Assembly (NCBI RefSeq): GCF_018070075.1
Contig: NZ_JAGPXE010000002.1
Location: forward strand, 310,001-374,000
Length of the DNA stretch: 64,000 bases
Direction: 5' to 3'
From: Saccharopolyspora endophytica
GTDB lineage: Bacteria; Actinomycetota; Actinomycetes; Mycobacteriales; Pseudonocardiaceae
The stretch's first letter is position 1, and every line of letters starts with the position of its first letter. The position numbers and the translations under genes are program-made. Shown piece after piece: positions 8,039 through 16,637 of the stretch. The notes below the pieces were generated by a model. The model saw nothing but the letters and a program-made list of their open reading frames with translations, was not told the DNA's origin and did not search any database.

Positions 8039-8950
8039 ATGGAGCTCACCCTGGTGGGGCTGAGGGTGCTGCGCGAGGTCGCCGAGCGCGGGACGTTCAC
8101 GGCCGCGGCCGACGCCCTGGGCTACACCCAATCGGCCGTCTCGCGGCAGATCGCAGCCCTGGAGCAGGCTGCCGATTCCCGGTTGTTCGACCGTCATCCC
8201 GGCGGGGTTCGGCTGACGGCGGCAGGGAGCACGTTGCTGCGACACGCGATCACCGCCCTGGACGTCCTCGATGTCGCAGACCGGGAGCTGCGCGGCGCCG
8301 ACGACACCGGGCACATCCGGCTGGGCTTCATCCCGGCCGCCGGGGCCGCGCTCGTGGCCCCGGCCCTGGCAGCCTTGCGGCGGCAAAGCCCGGGACTGCG
8401 CGTCACCACCCGGGAAGGAACGACTCCCGCACTGGTACGCGCGCTGCGCGCTGGGACGCTCGACCTGGCGCTGCTGACCTCCCGGCCGCCCCACCGCTCC
8501 CCGGACGCCGACACCCCGGCGCTGCACGTGGAGCCGCTGCTGGACGACGAGCTGGTCGTGGCCGTCCCGGACGACGGCCGCTACGCCGGCCCCAGCGCGA
8601 CCACCGAGCGCATCTCCGGCGAGACCTGGATCGCCAGCCCGTCGCAGGCCGCTGAACCGCTCCTAGGCGTCTGGCCGGGCCTTCCCGGCCGCCCTCTGAT
8701 CCACCACGCAGCCCGGGACTGGCTGACCAAACTCCACCTGGTCGCAGCGGGAATCGGCATCACCAGCGTCCCGGCGACGCTGCGGCACGTCCTTCCACCG
8801 GGTGTCCGCCTGCTGCCCCTCGACGACGCCCCACCGGAACGACGCCGGATCAACCTGGTCCGCCTTCCCGGCCCCACCACAACCCCCGTCGAAGCGCTCA
8901 CCCGCACCCTCAGAGACCAAGCCGCCGACCTCGCGGACACCCCGCGGTGA
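8039..8950 (+). CDS. LysR family transcriptional regulator
   Basis: A 303-residue regulator. The N-terminal winged helix-turn-helix spans residues 1-60 (LVGLRVLREVAERGTFTAAA then YTQSAVSRQIAALEQ), followed by the periplasmic-binding-like effector domain. Length is standard for the family. It is divergently transcribed from the tautomerase gene with paired palindromic sites between them, so it probably controls that gene in response to an unknown aromatic or keto-acid-like ligand. ATG at 8039; no strong Shine-Dalgarno is visible, consistent with a near-leaderless message. Confidence 0.88.
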   Translation: MELTLVGLRVLREVAERGTFTAAADALGYTQSAVSRQIAALEQAADSRLFDRHPGGVRLTAAGSTLLRHAITALDVLDVADRELRGADDTGHIRLGFIPAAGAALVAPALAALRRQSPGLRVTTREGTTPALVRALRAGTLDLALLTSRPPHRSPDADTPALHVEPLLDDELVVAVPDDGRYAGPSATTERISGETWIASPSQAAEPLLGVWPGLPGRPLIHHAARDWLTKLHLVAAGIGITSVPATLRHVLPPGVRLLPLDDAPPERRRINLVRLPGPTTTPVEALTRTLRDQAADLADTPR

Positions 8951-9005
8951 CCCCTCCCTCGTGATGGGGCGGCCGGTGCGAGTGGGGCCTGTCATCGTCG
9001 GGTGA

Positions 9006-9216
9006 TCAGCCGAGCGCTTCGCGTACCGAACGTGGAATCGACTGCAACAGGGCGGGTTCGAGCGTCAGCGCGCGGAAAGCGAGGGCGACCGTGGCGCGGT
9101 GGTCGGGCCGGTGGGCCACCTCCACCGAGTCGCCGGGTCGCACGTCGCCCGGCTCGATGACGCGCAGGTACGCTCCGGGTTTTCGCCGCCCGCAGGAACT
9201 GCGCGACACTCTTCAA
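9006..9216 (-). pseudogene. MOSC-domain protein remnant, frameshifted
   Basis: The minus strand carries the C-terminal third of a MOSC-domain protein: PGAYLRVIEPGDVRPGDSVE, then VAHRPDHRATVALAFRALTL, then PRSVREALG to the stop at 9006. The preceding piece, KSVAQFLRAA, continues in another frame, with the switch around 9178-9188. The molybdenum-cofactor sulfurase-like core with its conserved cysteine is missing upstream. It lies immediately downstream of the esterase-like gene and looks like a decayed end left by a deletion. Confidence 0.65.
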
Positions 9217-9226
9217 CCTCTGCGCA

Positions 9227-10510
9227 TCAGTCGTTGAGCTTGGTCATGTCGATCTTGAGGAACTCTCCGTCGTCCTGGGTTCCGTCGGGGAGGGTCTTCG
9301 GCTTGAGCTGGTAGGGCGGGGTGTCGTTGGTGACGCCGTCGATGCCGAAGTCGCTGTCGTTGCTGATCACGATCGTCCGGCCGCCGTCGCGGACTGCGAC
9401 GCCCTCGATCTTGTCGTGGTTGAAGACACCGGTCTCGGTGATGAGGGCGTCGAGGTCGAGGAACAGGTCCTTCGACACCGGCTTGATCCCCGCCTCGTCG
9501 AGGGCCTTCTTCGCGTCAGCGGTGCTCTTCGCACCCACGTGGGCTTCGATGCTCTTGCCGTCGACGTCGCGTCCCTGGACGTCCGTGGCGCCGGTGAGGT
9601 CGATCTTGAACAGCTTCTTGTGCGCGCCGGGACCGAGATCGCCGTCGCGCTCGTCGACGACGAACTCCGTGCTGCTCAGCGCAGTGATCTCGCTGACCGC
9701 GCCCTCGTTGTCCTTCGGGTCGTCGAGCAGGTAGACGTGCTCGTGGGTGGCCCTGGTCGCGAGGTCGTAGGTGACGATGCGGGTGACGGTCACCTCGTCC
9801 TGCTCGACGGTCAGGTCGGGCTGCTGGAGCGCGGACTGCATCATCCCGACCAGCGTGCGGCCGTCCGGCGTGATCGTGAGCCCTTCCATGCCCTGGTTCG
9901 GGGCGCGGTGGGCGAGCTCGGCGGGAAGGCCGCCGTTGAACGGCGAGACGCGCTCGATGGCGCGGCCGTCGGCGCCGAAGCGGGTGATGAACGGGCCGTA
10001 CTCGTCGGAGATCCAGAACGTGCCGTCCGGCAGCGCGACCAGCCCTTCCGGGTCGTAGCCGTTCGGATCCGGATCGAGGGGCTTGCCGTCGCGGTCGACG
10101 ATCGTCTCACCGGTGCTCGCCTCGCTGTTGAGACGCCCGGAATAGGGCGTGCCGTCGGCTGCCCGGAGCGGGATGGTGCTTTCGAGCTCGGCCTTGCCGT
10201 CGACGAGCTTGAAGCGGCCGATCGCCGGCGTGAAGTCCGGGATCGGTTCCACCTTCACGTCGTTCGGGCCGTCCACGTTCGGGCCGCGATCGGTGATGCC
10301 GTAGTACTCGTCCGGCGAACCCGGCACCGGGAACAACGACGACCCGTACGCCCCGCCGGAGATCTCCACCCCGTCGATCGTCGCCAACGGCGGCAGGTCC
10401 GTTCGGTACAGCTCGACCGCATCGCCCTCGTCACGAGCGAGAGCTGCTCCGCTCGTCACCAGCGCCGCGACCAGCGCAGCCGAAACCGAAGCGGCAGCAA
10501 GACGATTCAT
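9227..10510 (-). CDS. Secreted esterase-like-activity-of-phytase family protein
   Basis: A 427-residue protein with a signal peptide (MNRLAAASVSAALVAALVTS then GAALA) and a beta-propeller-like phytase/esterase domain: YYGITDRGPNVDGPND, YDPEGLVALPDGTFWISDEY, NQGMEGLTITPDGRTLVGMM and KIEGVAVRDGGRTIVISNDSD. Such proteins are extracellular; the name derives from weak phosphoesterase activity, and true substrates are mostly unknown. The ATG at 10510 begins the signal peptide; the open frame continues upstream to 10627 without signal-like residues. Downstream is the MOSC remnant. Confidence 0.83.
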   Translation of the reverse strand: MNRLAAASVSAALVAALVTSGAALARDEGDAVELYRTDLPPLATIDGVEISGGAYGSSLFPVPGSPDEYYGITDRGPNVDGPNDVKVEPIPDFTPAIGRFKLVDGKAELESTIPLRAADGTPYSGRLNSEASTGETIVDRDGKPLDPDPNGYDPEGLVALPDGTFWISDEYGPFITRFGADGRAIERVSPFNGGLPAELAHRAPNQGMEGLTITPDGRTLVGMMQSALQQPDLTVEQDEVTVTRIVTYDLATRATHEHVYLLDDPKDNEGAVSEITALSSTEFVVDERDGDLGPGAHKKLFKIDLTGATDVQGRDVDGKSIEAHVGAKSTADAKKALDEAGIKPVSKDLFLDLDALITETGVFNHDKIEGVAVRDGGRTIVISNDSDFGIDGVTNDTPPYQLKPKTLPDGTQDDGEFLKIDMTKLND

Positions 10511-10591
10511 GGACGGAAGTCTTTCCCCGGAAGATGAACGCAACGGTGAACACACGGCCAACCATCGGCGACGAGCCCGGGTGGGCGGCGT

Positions 10592-10606
10592 ATGTTGCGA
10601 CAACAT
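10592..10606. promoter_or_regulatory. Inverted repeat ATGTTG-CGA-CAACAT
   Basis: A perfect 6-3-6 inverted repeat lies 82 bp upstream of the secreted esterase-like gene (minus strand) and overlaps the ATG of a doubtful small plus-strand reading frame at 10605. It may be an operator for the esterase gene. No cognate regulator is identified. Confidence 0.35.
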
Positions 10607-10805
10607 GACCGCTTCGGCTGACCACACTCAGCGCTACTTGCGGACGAGACTCCAGCGACCCACCCGCCTGTTCGTCTCGCCCAGCGAGTTCGCCGCGGCC
10701 TCCCGAACGACGCCTGCTCCTGTGCTGGAAGCCTTCCGAGCCGATCAGGACATCGTCGATCAGGGGCAGAATGCCCCTTTGACCGATGAACAGCAGAGCG
10801 TCTGA
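10605..10805 (+). CDS. Small hypothetical protein, doubtful
   Basis: A 66-residue reading frame (MTASADHTQRYLRTRLQRPT onward) with acceptable codon use but no recognised domain. It occupies the otherwise empty stretch 10511-10828 between the esterase-like gene and the small Cys-rich protein. No clear ribosome-binding site precedes the ATG, and the start lies inside a palindrome. It may be chance; if not real, the stretch holds only promoter DNA. Confidence 0.25.
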   Translation: MTASADHTQRYLRTRLQRPTRLFVSPSEFAAASRTTPAPVLEAFRADQDIVDQGQNAPLTDEQQSV

Positions 10806-10828
10806 CACCATCACCGGCTTCGACAGGG

Positions 10829-11062
10829 TCACGGGCTCGTCGTCTGCTTGAGGGTTTCGTTGCATTCCGGGCAGGTCGGAGCGTGGATCCAGTCGAATTC
10901 GGAGGGCTTCGCCAGGGCGAAAGTTCGTTCGCAGACCGAGAGCGCGGACGGGCCGGAGTCGGCGGCGATACCGAAGAATGCGTGGCGGACCAAGCCGTAC
11001 GAGCTGGCTTCGTCCGGGACGGGACGCCAGAAGTAGCGCAGCCAGGTTCGCGAGTTCGCCAT
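10829..11062 (-). CDS. Small zinc-finger-like protein next to an XRE regulator
   Basis: A 77-residue protein starting MANSRTWLRYFWRP, with a central Cys in ALSVCERTFALAKP and a C-terminal CPEC pair (HAPTCPECNETLKQ), which suggests a zinc ribbon. Small proteins of this kind are encoded divergently from, or beside, XRE/TPR regulators in Pseudonocardiales, as here (next gene at 11202). ATG at 11062 follows GGGAACTCTC; an in-frame ATG at 11074 would add four residues. Function unknown; it may act with the neighbouring regulator. Confidence 0.6.
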   Translation of the reverse strand: MANSRTWLRYFWRPVPDEASSYGLVRHAFFGIAADSGPSALSVCERTFALAKPSEFDWIHAPTCPECNETLKQTTSP

Positions 11063-11201
11063 GAGAGTTCCCATCGATGTCGTGGCATTGCGTCGAGGTC
11101 GGGGACCCTTGCCGAGGATCTTCCTGTGAGTAGTTTCGTGAACACGGATGGTGATCAGTGGGCTTTGGCCGTTCACAGGGGTTCACTGCGAGGTGGAGCT
11201 G

Positions 11202-11870
11202 ATGGCGACTGGTGCGGAGTTGCGGGCTGCGCGGGAAGCGGCGGGGCTGAGCCTGTCGCGGATGGCTCAGCGGACACATTTCGCGAAGTCGTACCTGAGC
11301 ATGGTCGAAACGGGAAAACGAGCAGTGGCGCAGGACGTGATCAGCGCCTACGAGCAAGTGCTCGGTGTGCCGTTGCAGTCCGACGCTGGTGATCCGGTGC
11401 GGGTCGCGCACGAGTGGCTCGTGGGGGAGTCACCGATGGCCGCGCATGTCCGATCCGGTCGGCGGGTGGGGGTTTCGCTGGCGGAGGAGCTCGAAGCGCG
11501 GGTCGTGGAGCTGCGGCATCTTGATGACGTGGTCAGCAGCGGGGTTCTCCGCCGAGGCGATGCCGGGTCCGAGCCGGAGTGGGTCTACTGGCTCAACCAG
11601 GCGGAGATCGACGTCATGGCCGGTCGGTGCCTGATCGAACTGGGTCGCCCCGCCGACGCCGAGCCCCTTCTGGCCAACGCCGTCGCGAGCTACCCGGCCG
11701 AGCACGCCAGGGAGGTGGCGCTGTACCTGACGTGGTTGGCCGAATCCCATGCGAGGACCGGTGACCTGGACGCCGCGCGCGACGTCGTGGAGCGGGCGCA
11801 GCGACACGCGGCCACCATGCCCTCGGCCAGGGCCGAGGGCCGCCTGGACTCGGTCGCGCGGTTGCTCTGA
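11202..11870 (+). CDS. XRE-family regulator, apparently internally shortened
   Basis: A 222-residue protein: HTH_3 helix-turn-helix at residues 1-60 (GAELRAAREAAGLSLSRMAQ, then FAKSYLSMVETGKR), then a linker with HEWLVGESPM, then a TPR-like tail (VYWLNQAEIDVMAGRCLIEL, HAREVALYLTWLAESHARTG). Relatives of this XRE/TPR type are usually ~400 residues. Here the sequence passes from ELRHLDDVVSSG almost directly to the last TPRs, as if ~150 residues had been removed in frame. It may still bind DNA. It converges on the MFS gene with a 4-bp gap. Confidence 0.7.
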   Translation: MATGAELRAAREAAGLSLSRMAQRTHFAKSYLSMVETGKRAVAQDVISAYEQVLGVPLQSDAGDPVRVAHEWLVGESPMAAHVRSGRRVGVSLAEELEARVVELRHLDDVVSSGVLRRGDAGSEPEWVYWLNQAEIDVMAGRCLIELGRPADAEPLLANAVASYPAEHAREVALYLTWLAESHARTGDLDAARDVVERAQRHAATMPSARAEGRLDSVARLL

Positions 11871-11874
11871 CGGG

Positions 11875-13332
11875 TCAGGCCGTCGTGGTGGCTTCGTCGG
11901 GTTGTTCGACCTGGGTGGTGGGGCGCTTCGGGTGGTCTGTCGGCATGAGGAACGCCAGGACCACGAGGGCTGCGGCGACGAGGAACAGCAGGCCGAAGAC
12001 GACGTGCACCGCTGCCATCAGACCTGGTCCGGCGGGGGTGCCGTCGGGGCCGACGGTGGTGCGGGCGTTGACGATGGCGCCGCAGACCGCCACGCCCACC
12101 GCTGAGCCCAGCGAGCGGGCGAACATGTTGATTCCGGTGACGGCGCCGCGCTCGGTGAACGCGGCCGCGGACTGCGAGGCGATGAGCGTGGGCACCGCGG
12201 TCAGGCCCATGCCGAGGCCGACGACGAAGGTGAAAGCGCCGATCATGAACACGGTCGAGCTCTCGCCCAGCAGCAGCGTCAGGCCGGTGCCCACGAGCAC
12301 CAGGGCCGAACCGATCATCGACGTGTAGCGGAACCCGAGGTTGAGGTAGACGCGTCCGGCGTTGGTGGCGGCGAGCGGCCAGCCGACCGTCATGGCGGCC
12401 AGGGCGAAGCCGGCGATCAGCGGTCCGACGCCGAGCACGCCTTGGGCGTAGATCGGCACGTAGGTGGACAGGCCCAGCACGATCACGCCCACCAGCAGCG
12501 CGACGGCCGTCGGGACGCCGATCACGCGGCGGCGCAGCAGTCGCAGGTTCAGGATCGGGTGCGCCGAGCGCAGCGCGTGCGCGGCGAACGCCGCGAGCAG
12601 CAGCACGGCCGCCACGAAGATCAGCACCGACGGCACCGACATCCACGCCCAGCTGGTGCCACCTTCGAGCAGGCCGAGCAGCACGAGCGTGCTGCCGCCG
12701 GTGAGCAGCGCGGCGCCGAGGTAGTCGATCGGTTCGCGGTCGCCCTCACGCGCGGACTCGTGGTACTTGAGCACCAGCATCGCCGCCGCCGCGAAGCACA
12801 GCGGCAGGTTGATCCAGAAGATCCAGCGCCAGCTGATGAACTCGCTGAACACACCGCCCAGCGTCGGGCCGACGACCGACGAGATCGCCCACACCGAGGC
12901 CAGGTAGCCCTGCGTCTTCGCCCGCTCCTCGAGCGTGTAGATGTCGGCGGCGATGGTCAGCGAGACGGGCATCACCGCGCCCGCGCCCAGCCCCTGCAGC
13001 ACCCGGCCGACGATCAGCGCGGGCATCGACCAGGCCACACCGCACAGCACCGATCCGATCAGGAAGAACCCGACCCCCGCGAGCATCAGGCGCTTGCGGC
13101 CGAGCACGTCGGCGAGCCTGCCGAACAGCGGCGTGCTCACGGCCTGCGCGAGCAGGTAGGCGGAGAACAACCACGGGACCTGGGCGAAGCTGCCGAGATC
13201 GCGGGCGATCGTGGACGACGCGGTGGCGATGATCGTCGCGTCCAGCGCCACCAGGGCCGTGGACAACATCAGCGCGAGCAGGATCGGGCCGCGCTCGGAG
13301 CGCAGCCCGACACCGGAAGACGAGACAGGCAC
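11875..13332 (-). CDS. MFS drug exporter, DHA2 (14-helix) family
   Basis: A 485-residue membrane protein with about 14 hydrophobic segments. The signature ALDATIIATASSTIARDLG in helix 1, the loop GRLADVLGRKRLML between helices 2 and 3, and motif C-like VVGPTLGGVFSEFISWRWIF mark an EmrB/QacA-type proton/drug antiporter. It lies downstream, on the same strand, of the acyltransferase/P450/FAD unit (168-bp gap), so it could export a product of that cluster. A cluster role is inference; such exporters are also common elsewhere. Confidence 0.82.
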   Translation of the reverse strand: MPVSSSGVGLRSERGPILLALMLSTALVALDATIIATASSTIARDLGSFAQVPWLFSAYLLAQAVSTPLFGRLADVLGRKRLMLAGVGFFLIGSVLCGVAWSMPALIVGRVLQGLGAGAVMPVSLTIAADIYTLEERAKTQGYLASVWAISSVVGPTLGGVFSEFISWRWIFWINLPLCFAAAAMLVLKYHESAREGDREPIDYLGAALLTGGSTLVLLGLLEGGTSWAWMSVPSVLIFVAAVLLLAAFAAHALRSAHPILNLRLLRRRVIGVPTAVALLVGVIVLGLSTYVPIYAQGVLGVGPLIAGFALAAMTVGWPLAATNAGRVYLNLGFRYTSMIGSALVLVGTGLTLLLGESSTVFMIGAFTFVVGLGMGLTAVPTLIASQSAAAFTERGAVTGINMFARSLGSAVGVAVCGAIVNARTTVGPDGTPAGPGLMAAVHVVFGLLFLVAAALVVLAFLMPTDHPKRPTTQVEQPDEATTTA

Positions 13333-13500
13333 GACTCCTGAAGGTACCGGCGCTCGGAAATATTCCGCGTCGTCGTGAAGGCGTCCGTTTTCACCGGGTT
13401 TCGCGGAGTTCTCCGGGACGGTGGCGGTTGTGGCTCGAACTGTCCGGACAAAAGGGAAATCGATCGCGGACGGTTCGAACCAGGACCGCCCGCGGTCGCG

Positions 13501-15333
13501 TCACCGGGTCGCGGTGGTGAGGGTGGGGTGCAGCGCGGTGCGGGCGAGGAGGTCGCTGCCCGCGAAGAAGCCCGAGGTGCCCGGCCCGCTGGCGGAGGTG
13601 TGCACGCCGGCGACGTAGGGGCCGATGGCGAACCTGCTCGGGTGCGGCGAGCCGTCGGCGCGCAGCAGCCGGTGGTCGCAGGCCAGAACGCTGATCTTCC
13701 CCGTGGTGTGCTCGGAACCGTCCTGGTCGCGGTGCGCCAGGGGAGCGCACTCGCCTCGCTCGAAGAGCCGCCGCAGCAGGTCGTCGTCGGTGTCCAGCAG
13801 CGATGGCGTGCGCAGCCGCGACTCGACCAGGCAGCGGGCCTCCACGACGTCCGGCGTCAGCGAACCGGTGGCGCGGAAGGCACCGCGTTCGGCGCGCACC
13901 TCCGTGCCCGGGCCGAGGAAGCGGACCACGCCCGCGCGCGAGAGGGCGAGCAGTTCGGCCAGCCTGCGCGGCGGCGGGCCGCTGGTGAGGTAGCTCAGCA
14001 CCGGCAGGAAACCGTTCTCCAGCTCCACCACCAGCGAGCGCGGGGTGAGGTCGTCGGCCTCCACCAGCTCGAACAGCACCCCGACCGCCGAGAGCAGGCC
14101 TCGCACGGCGGCCAGCTCCGGGCTGAACGCCGGATCTCCGCGACGCCGGAGGTCGTCGGCGACGTGACCGCGGATCGCTTCCTGCAGGTCCTCACCCGCG
14201 GTGTCGAGGTGGCGGTCCAGCAGGCCCCAGGAGAACCGGTCGCGCTCCTCGGGCACGCTCTTCGCGACCAGCTCGTCCCACTCCCGGCCACCCCAGTCGA
14301 GGCCGGCCAGCGCCTCGGAGAACTCCCACCAGCCGCAGCGCACGCGATCCGGGCGGGTCCGGAAGAACTCGTGGTAGTAGGCACCCGCCACCTCCTTCAT
14401 CAGCAGCGGCAGCAGGTCCCGCTCGAACTCCACCGGAACGCCGCGAGCGCGCGCGGCCTCGGCGGTGAAGAACCGGGGCAGCGGGGGAGGGTCGAGCTCG
14501 TAGCCGAACTTCGCGCGGTAGGGCAGACCGCGCCGGGAACCGACGTGCAGCACCGGTTCCCGCCCGCACGGCACGTACCGCAAGCCGTGGTCGGGGTCGG
14601 GTTCGAACCGGCCGCCCCGGCCCTCGCACAGCAGCGCCATGCAATCGATGAAGGTCAGCCCGAAACCCCGCAGCAGCACCGGTTCACCCGCCGGAACCGA
14701 ACGCAGCCGCGCTTGATCGAAATAACCCGAGGGGAAGTACTGCAACCCGTGCCGCTCGGCGAAGGCGGACAGCTCGCGCTCCTCGTCGGTGGCCCGGGCC
14801 TCGAAGTTGCCCTGGGCGAGCACGACCCGGTCCACCACCAGCCGAGACCCGTTGGCCAACGTCACCAGCTGCTCGCCGTCCGGCCCGTCGCCGAGGTCGG
14901 TTGCGCGGGTCCGGTGCACCACCACCCGCACCGAGTCGGGCGCCGTCGCCACCACTCGGTCGAACACCCACGAGAAGTACGCACCGACCAGCGGGCGGGG
15001 CGCGAAGGACCGCCCGGTCAGCCGCTGCGCGATCGCGGCGAGCTCACCCGAGAGCTCGTGCGGGGCGACCGCCGTCAGCCACTCCTCGAAGGTCGGCAGC
15101 GCACCGGCGCCTCCCGGCCGCGCGGTGTCCGGACCGGTGAACATCCGCACGTCGGCGACCGTGGAGTTCATCCACAGCAGGTCGGATTGCGCTCGTCGCC
15201 AGATCCGCCCGGGGCCCGGCGGGAACGGGTCGACCACGTGGATCTCCAACGGCCGGTCACCGGCCCACGCGCACAGCCGTTCCAGCACCGACGTACCGCG
15301 CGGACCCGCACCGATCACGCAGACCGCGGTCAT
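13501..15333 (-). CDS. FAD/NAD(P)-binding oxidoreductase-like protein
   Basis: A 610-residue protein with an N-terminal dinucleotide fold TAVCVIGAGPRGTSVLERL and a second motif around VVDRVVLAQGNFEA, of the NAD_binding_9 (PF13454) type related to N-hydroxylating flavoproteins. ATG at 15333 overlaps the P450 stop (ATGA), so it is translated with that gene. A pathway-specific oxidation is likely, but the substrate is not known. It is longer than simple lysine/ornithine N-hydroxylases (~430), the extra length being C-terminal. It belongs to the left arm of the cluster. Confidence 0.75.
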   Translation of the reverse strand: MTAVCVIGAGPRGTSVLERLCAWAGDRPLEIHVVDPFPPGPGRIWRRAQSDLLWMNSTVADVRMFTGPDTARPGGAGALPTFEEWLTAVAPHELSGELAAIAQRLTGRSFAPRPLVGAYFSWVFDRVVATAPDSVRVVVHRTRATDLGDGPDGEQLVTLANGSRLVVDRVVLAQGNFEARATDEERELSAFAERHGLQYFPSGYFDQARLRSVPAGEPVLLRGFGLTFIDCMALLCEGRGGRFEPDPDHGLRYVPCGREPVLHVGSRRGLPYRAKFGYELDPPPLPRFFTAEAARARGVPVEFERDLLPLLMKEVAGAYYHEFFRTRPDRVRCGWWEFSEALAGLDWGGREWDELVAKSVPEERDRFSWGLLDRHLDTAGEDLQEAIRGHVADDLRRRGDPAFSPELAAVRGLLSAVGVLFELVEADDLTPRSLVVELENGFLPVLSYLTSGPPPRRLAELLALSRAGVVRFLGPGTEVRAERGAFRATGSLTPDVVEARCLVESRLRTPSLLDTDDDLLRRLFERGECAPLAHRDQDGSEHTTGKISVLACDHRLLRADGSPHPSRFAIGPYVAGVHTSASGPGTSGFFAGSDLLARTALHPTLTTATR

Positions 15334-16637
15334 GCCGCGCTGCGCAGCCGCCGCACGGTCACGGTCGCGAAATCGCCCGGCACCCGAGTGACGTGCCGCG
15401 GCACCGCGCTCTCCGCCGGGGCGTCGGTCGCCTCGAACTCGAAGCGGCGCAACAACTCCCGCAACACCACCCGGGACTCCACCTGGGCGAAGGTGGCGCC
15501 CAGGCAGCGCCGGTTGCCGATGCCGAACGGGACCCAGTCCGCCAGCGCACCCCGCTGCAGGAACCGCTCGGGCCGGAAGGCCTCGGGATCCGGGAAGGCA
15601 TCGGTGGAGGAGTGCAGCAGCTCGATGCTCGGCCACAGATTGGTGCCCGCCGGCATCCGATAACCCGCGAACTCGGCCTCGCGCGAGAGCTTCCGGCCGA
15701 CCTCCGGGACGACCACCCGGGCGCGCAGCGCTTCCTTGATCACCGCGTCCAGGTAGGTGTCGTCGTCCTCGTCAGCGGCCTGCTGCGCCTCGGCCAGCAC
15801 CTCCGGGTGGCGGACCAGCCGTTCCAGGCACCACGCCAGACCGGTCGCGGTCGTCTCGTGCCCGGCCAGCAGCAGCGTGATCAGCTGATCGCAGATGTTC
15901 TCGTCGGACATCCACCCGCCCTCGGCATCCGAGGCGCGCAGCAGCATCGCCAGCACGTCCGTGCGCTCGTCGAGCCGCGGATCGCTGCGGTGGGCGGCGA
16001 TCTGCTCGCGCAGCAGGGCGTCGGCGCGGTCGCGCGGCCGCTTGCGGCGGAGCCGAGCCGGGTGCAGCCTCGGGAACCGGTCGTAGCCGGGCAGCAGGTC
16101 GAACACGCTCCCGGTGCGCAGCAGTCGCAGGACCGCGGTCTGCACGCGCTCCTTGCGCTCGGGGTCGTCGAGGCCCATCACGTTGCGGGAGATGACCTCC
16201 AGCGAGATGGCCTGCATGTGCGGCAGCGCCCGCACGGGCTCGCCCACCGGCCAGGTCGTGAGGTTGGCGGCGGTGATCTCGCGCATCAGCTCGACCTGGT
16301 CGCGGACCGCCTTGCCGTGGAACGCGGGCATCATCAGCGCGCGGGTGCGGGCGTGCTCGTCGTCGTCGATCACGAACACTGACCGGCGGCCCAGCACCAT
16401 CTCGGCGAAGCTGTTGGAACGACCGGCCTGGAACACCGACGCGTCGCTGCGCACCAGAGCTTTGACGTCGTCGTGGCCGGCGAGGAAGACGATCGTGCCG
16501 AACGGCCACACCCGCACGGTGAACCTGTCGCCGAACTCGCCGCGGCAGCGCTGCACGAACTCCGCCGGGGACTTCCAGTACCGCCACGTCTGGGCCCAGG
16601 AGGAGGCCGCGGGGCCGGGGGGTAATCGCGTGCTCAT
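15330..16637 (-). CDS. Cytochrome P450
   Basis: A 435-residue P450. The oxygen-activation helix I has LLLAGHETTATGLAWCLE, the ExxR motif is in VIKEALRARVVVPEVGR, and the heme-thiolate loop is WVPFGIGNRRCLGATFA. The N-terminus MSTRLPPGPAAS with the proline-rich hinge and no membrane anchor fits a soluble bacterial enzyme related to CYP110/102-like fatty-acid hydroxylases. ATG at 16637 overlaps the upstream stop by 4 bp and its own stop overlaps the FAD gene. It probably hydroxylates the acyl or peptide product of the cluster (inference). Confidence 0.87.
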   Translation of the reverse strand: MSTRLPPGPAASSWAQTWRYWKSPAEFVQRCRGEFGDRFTVRVWPFGTIVFLAGHDDVKALVRSDASVFQAGRSNSFAEMVLGRRSVFVIDDDEHARTRALMMPAFHGKAVRDQVELMREITAANLTTWPVGEPVRALPHMQAISLEVISRNVMGLDDPERKERVQTAVLRLLRTGSVFDLLPGYDRFPRLHPARLRRKRPRDRADALLREQIAAHRSDPRLDERTDVLAMLLRASDAEGGWMSDENICDQLITLLLAGHETTATGLAWCLERLVRHPEVLAEAQQAADEDDDTYLDAVIKEALRARVVVPEVGRKLSREAEFAGYRMPAGTNLWPSIELLHSSTDAFPDPEAFRPERFLQRGALADWVPFGIGNRRCLGATFAQVESRVVLRELLRRFEFEATDAPAESAVPRHVTRVPGDFATVTVRRLRSAA

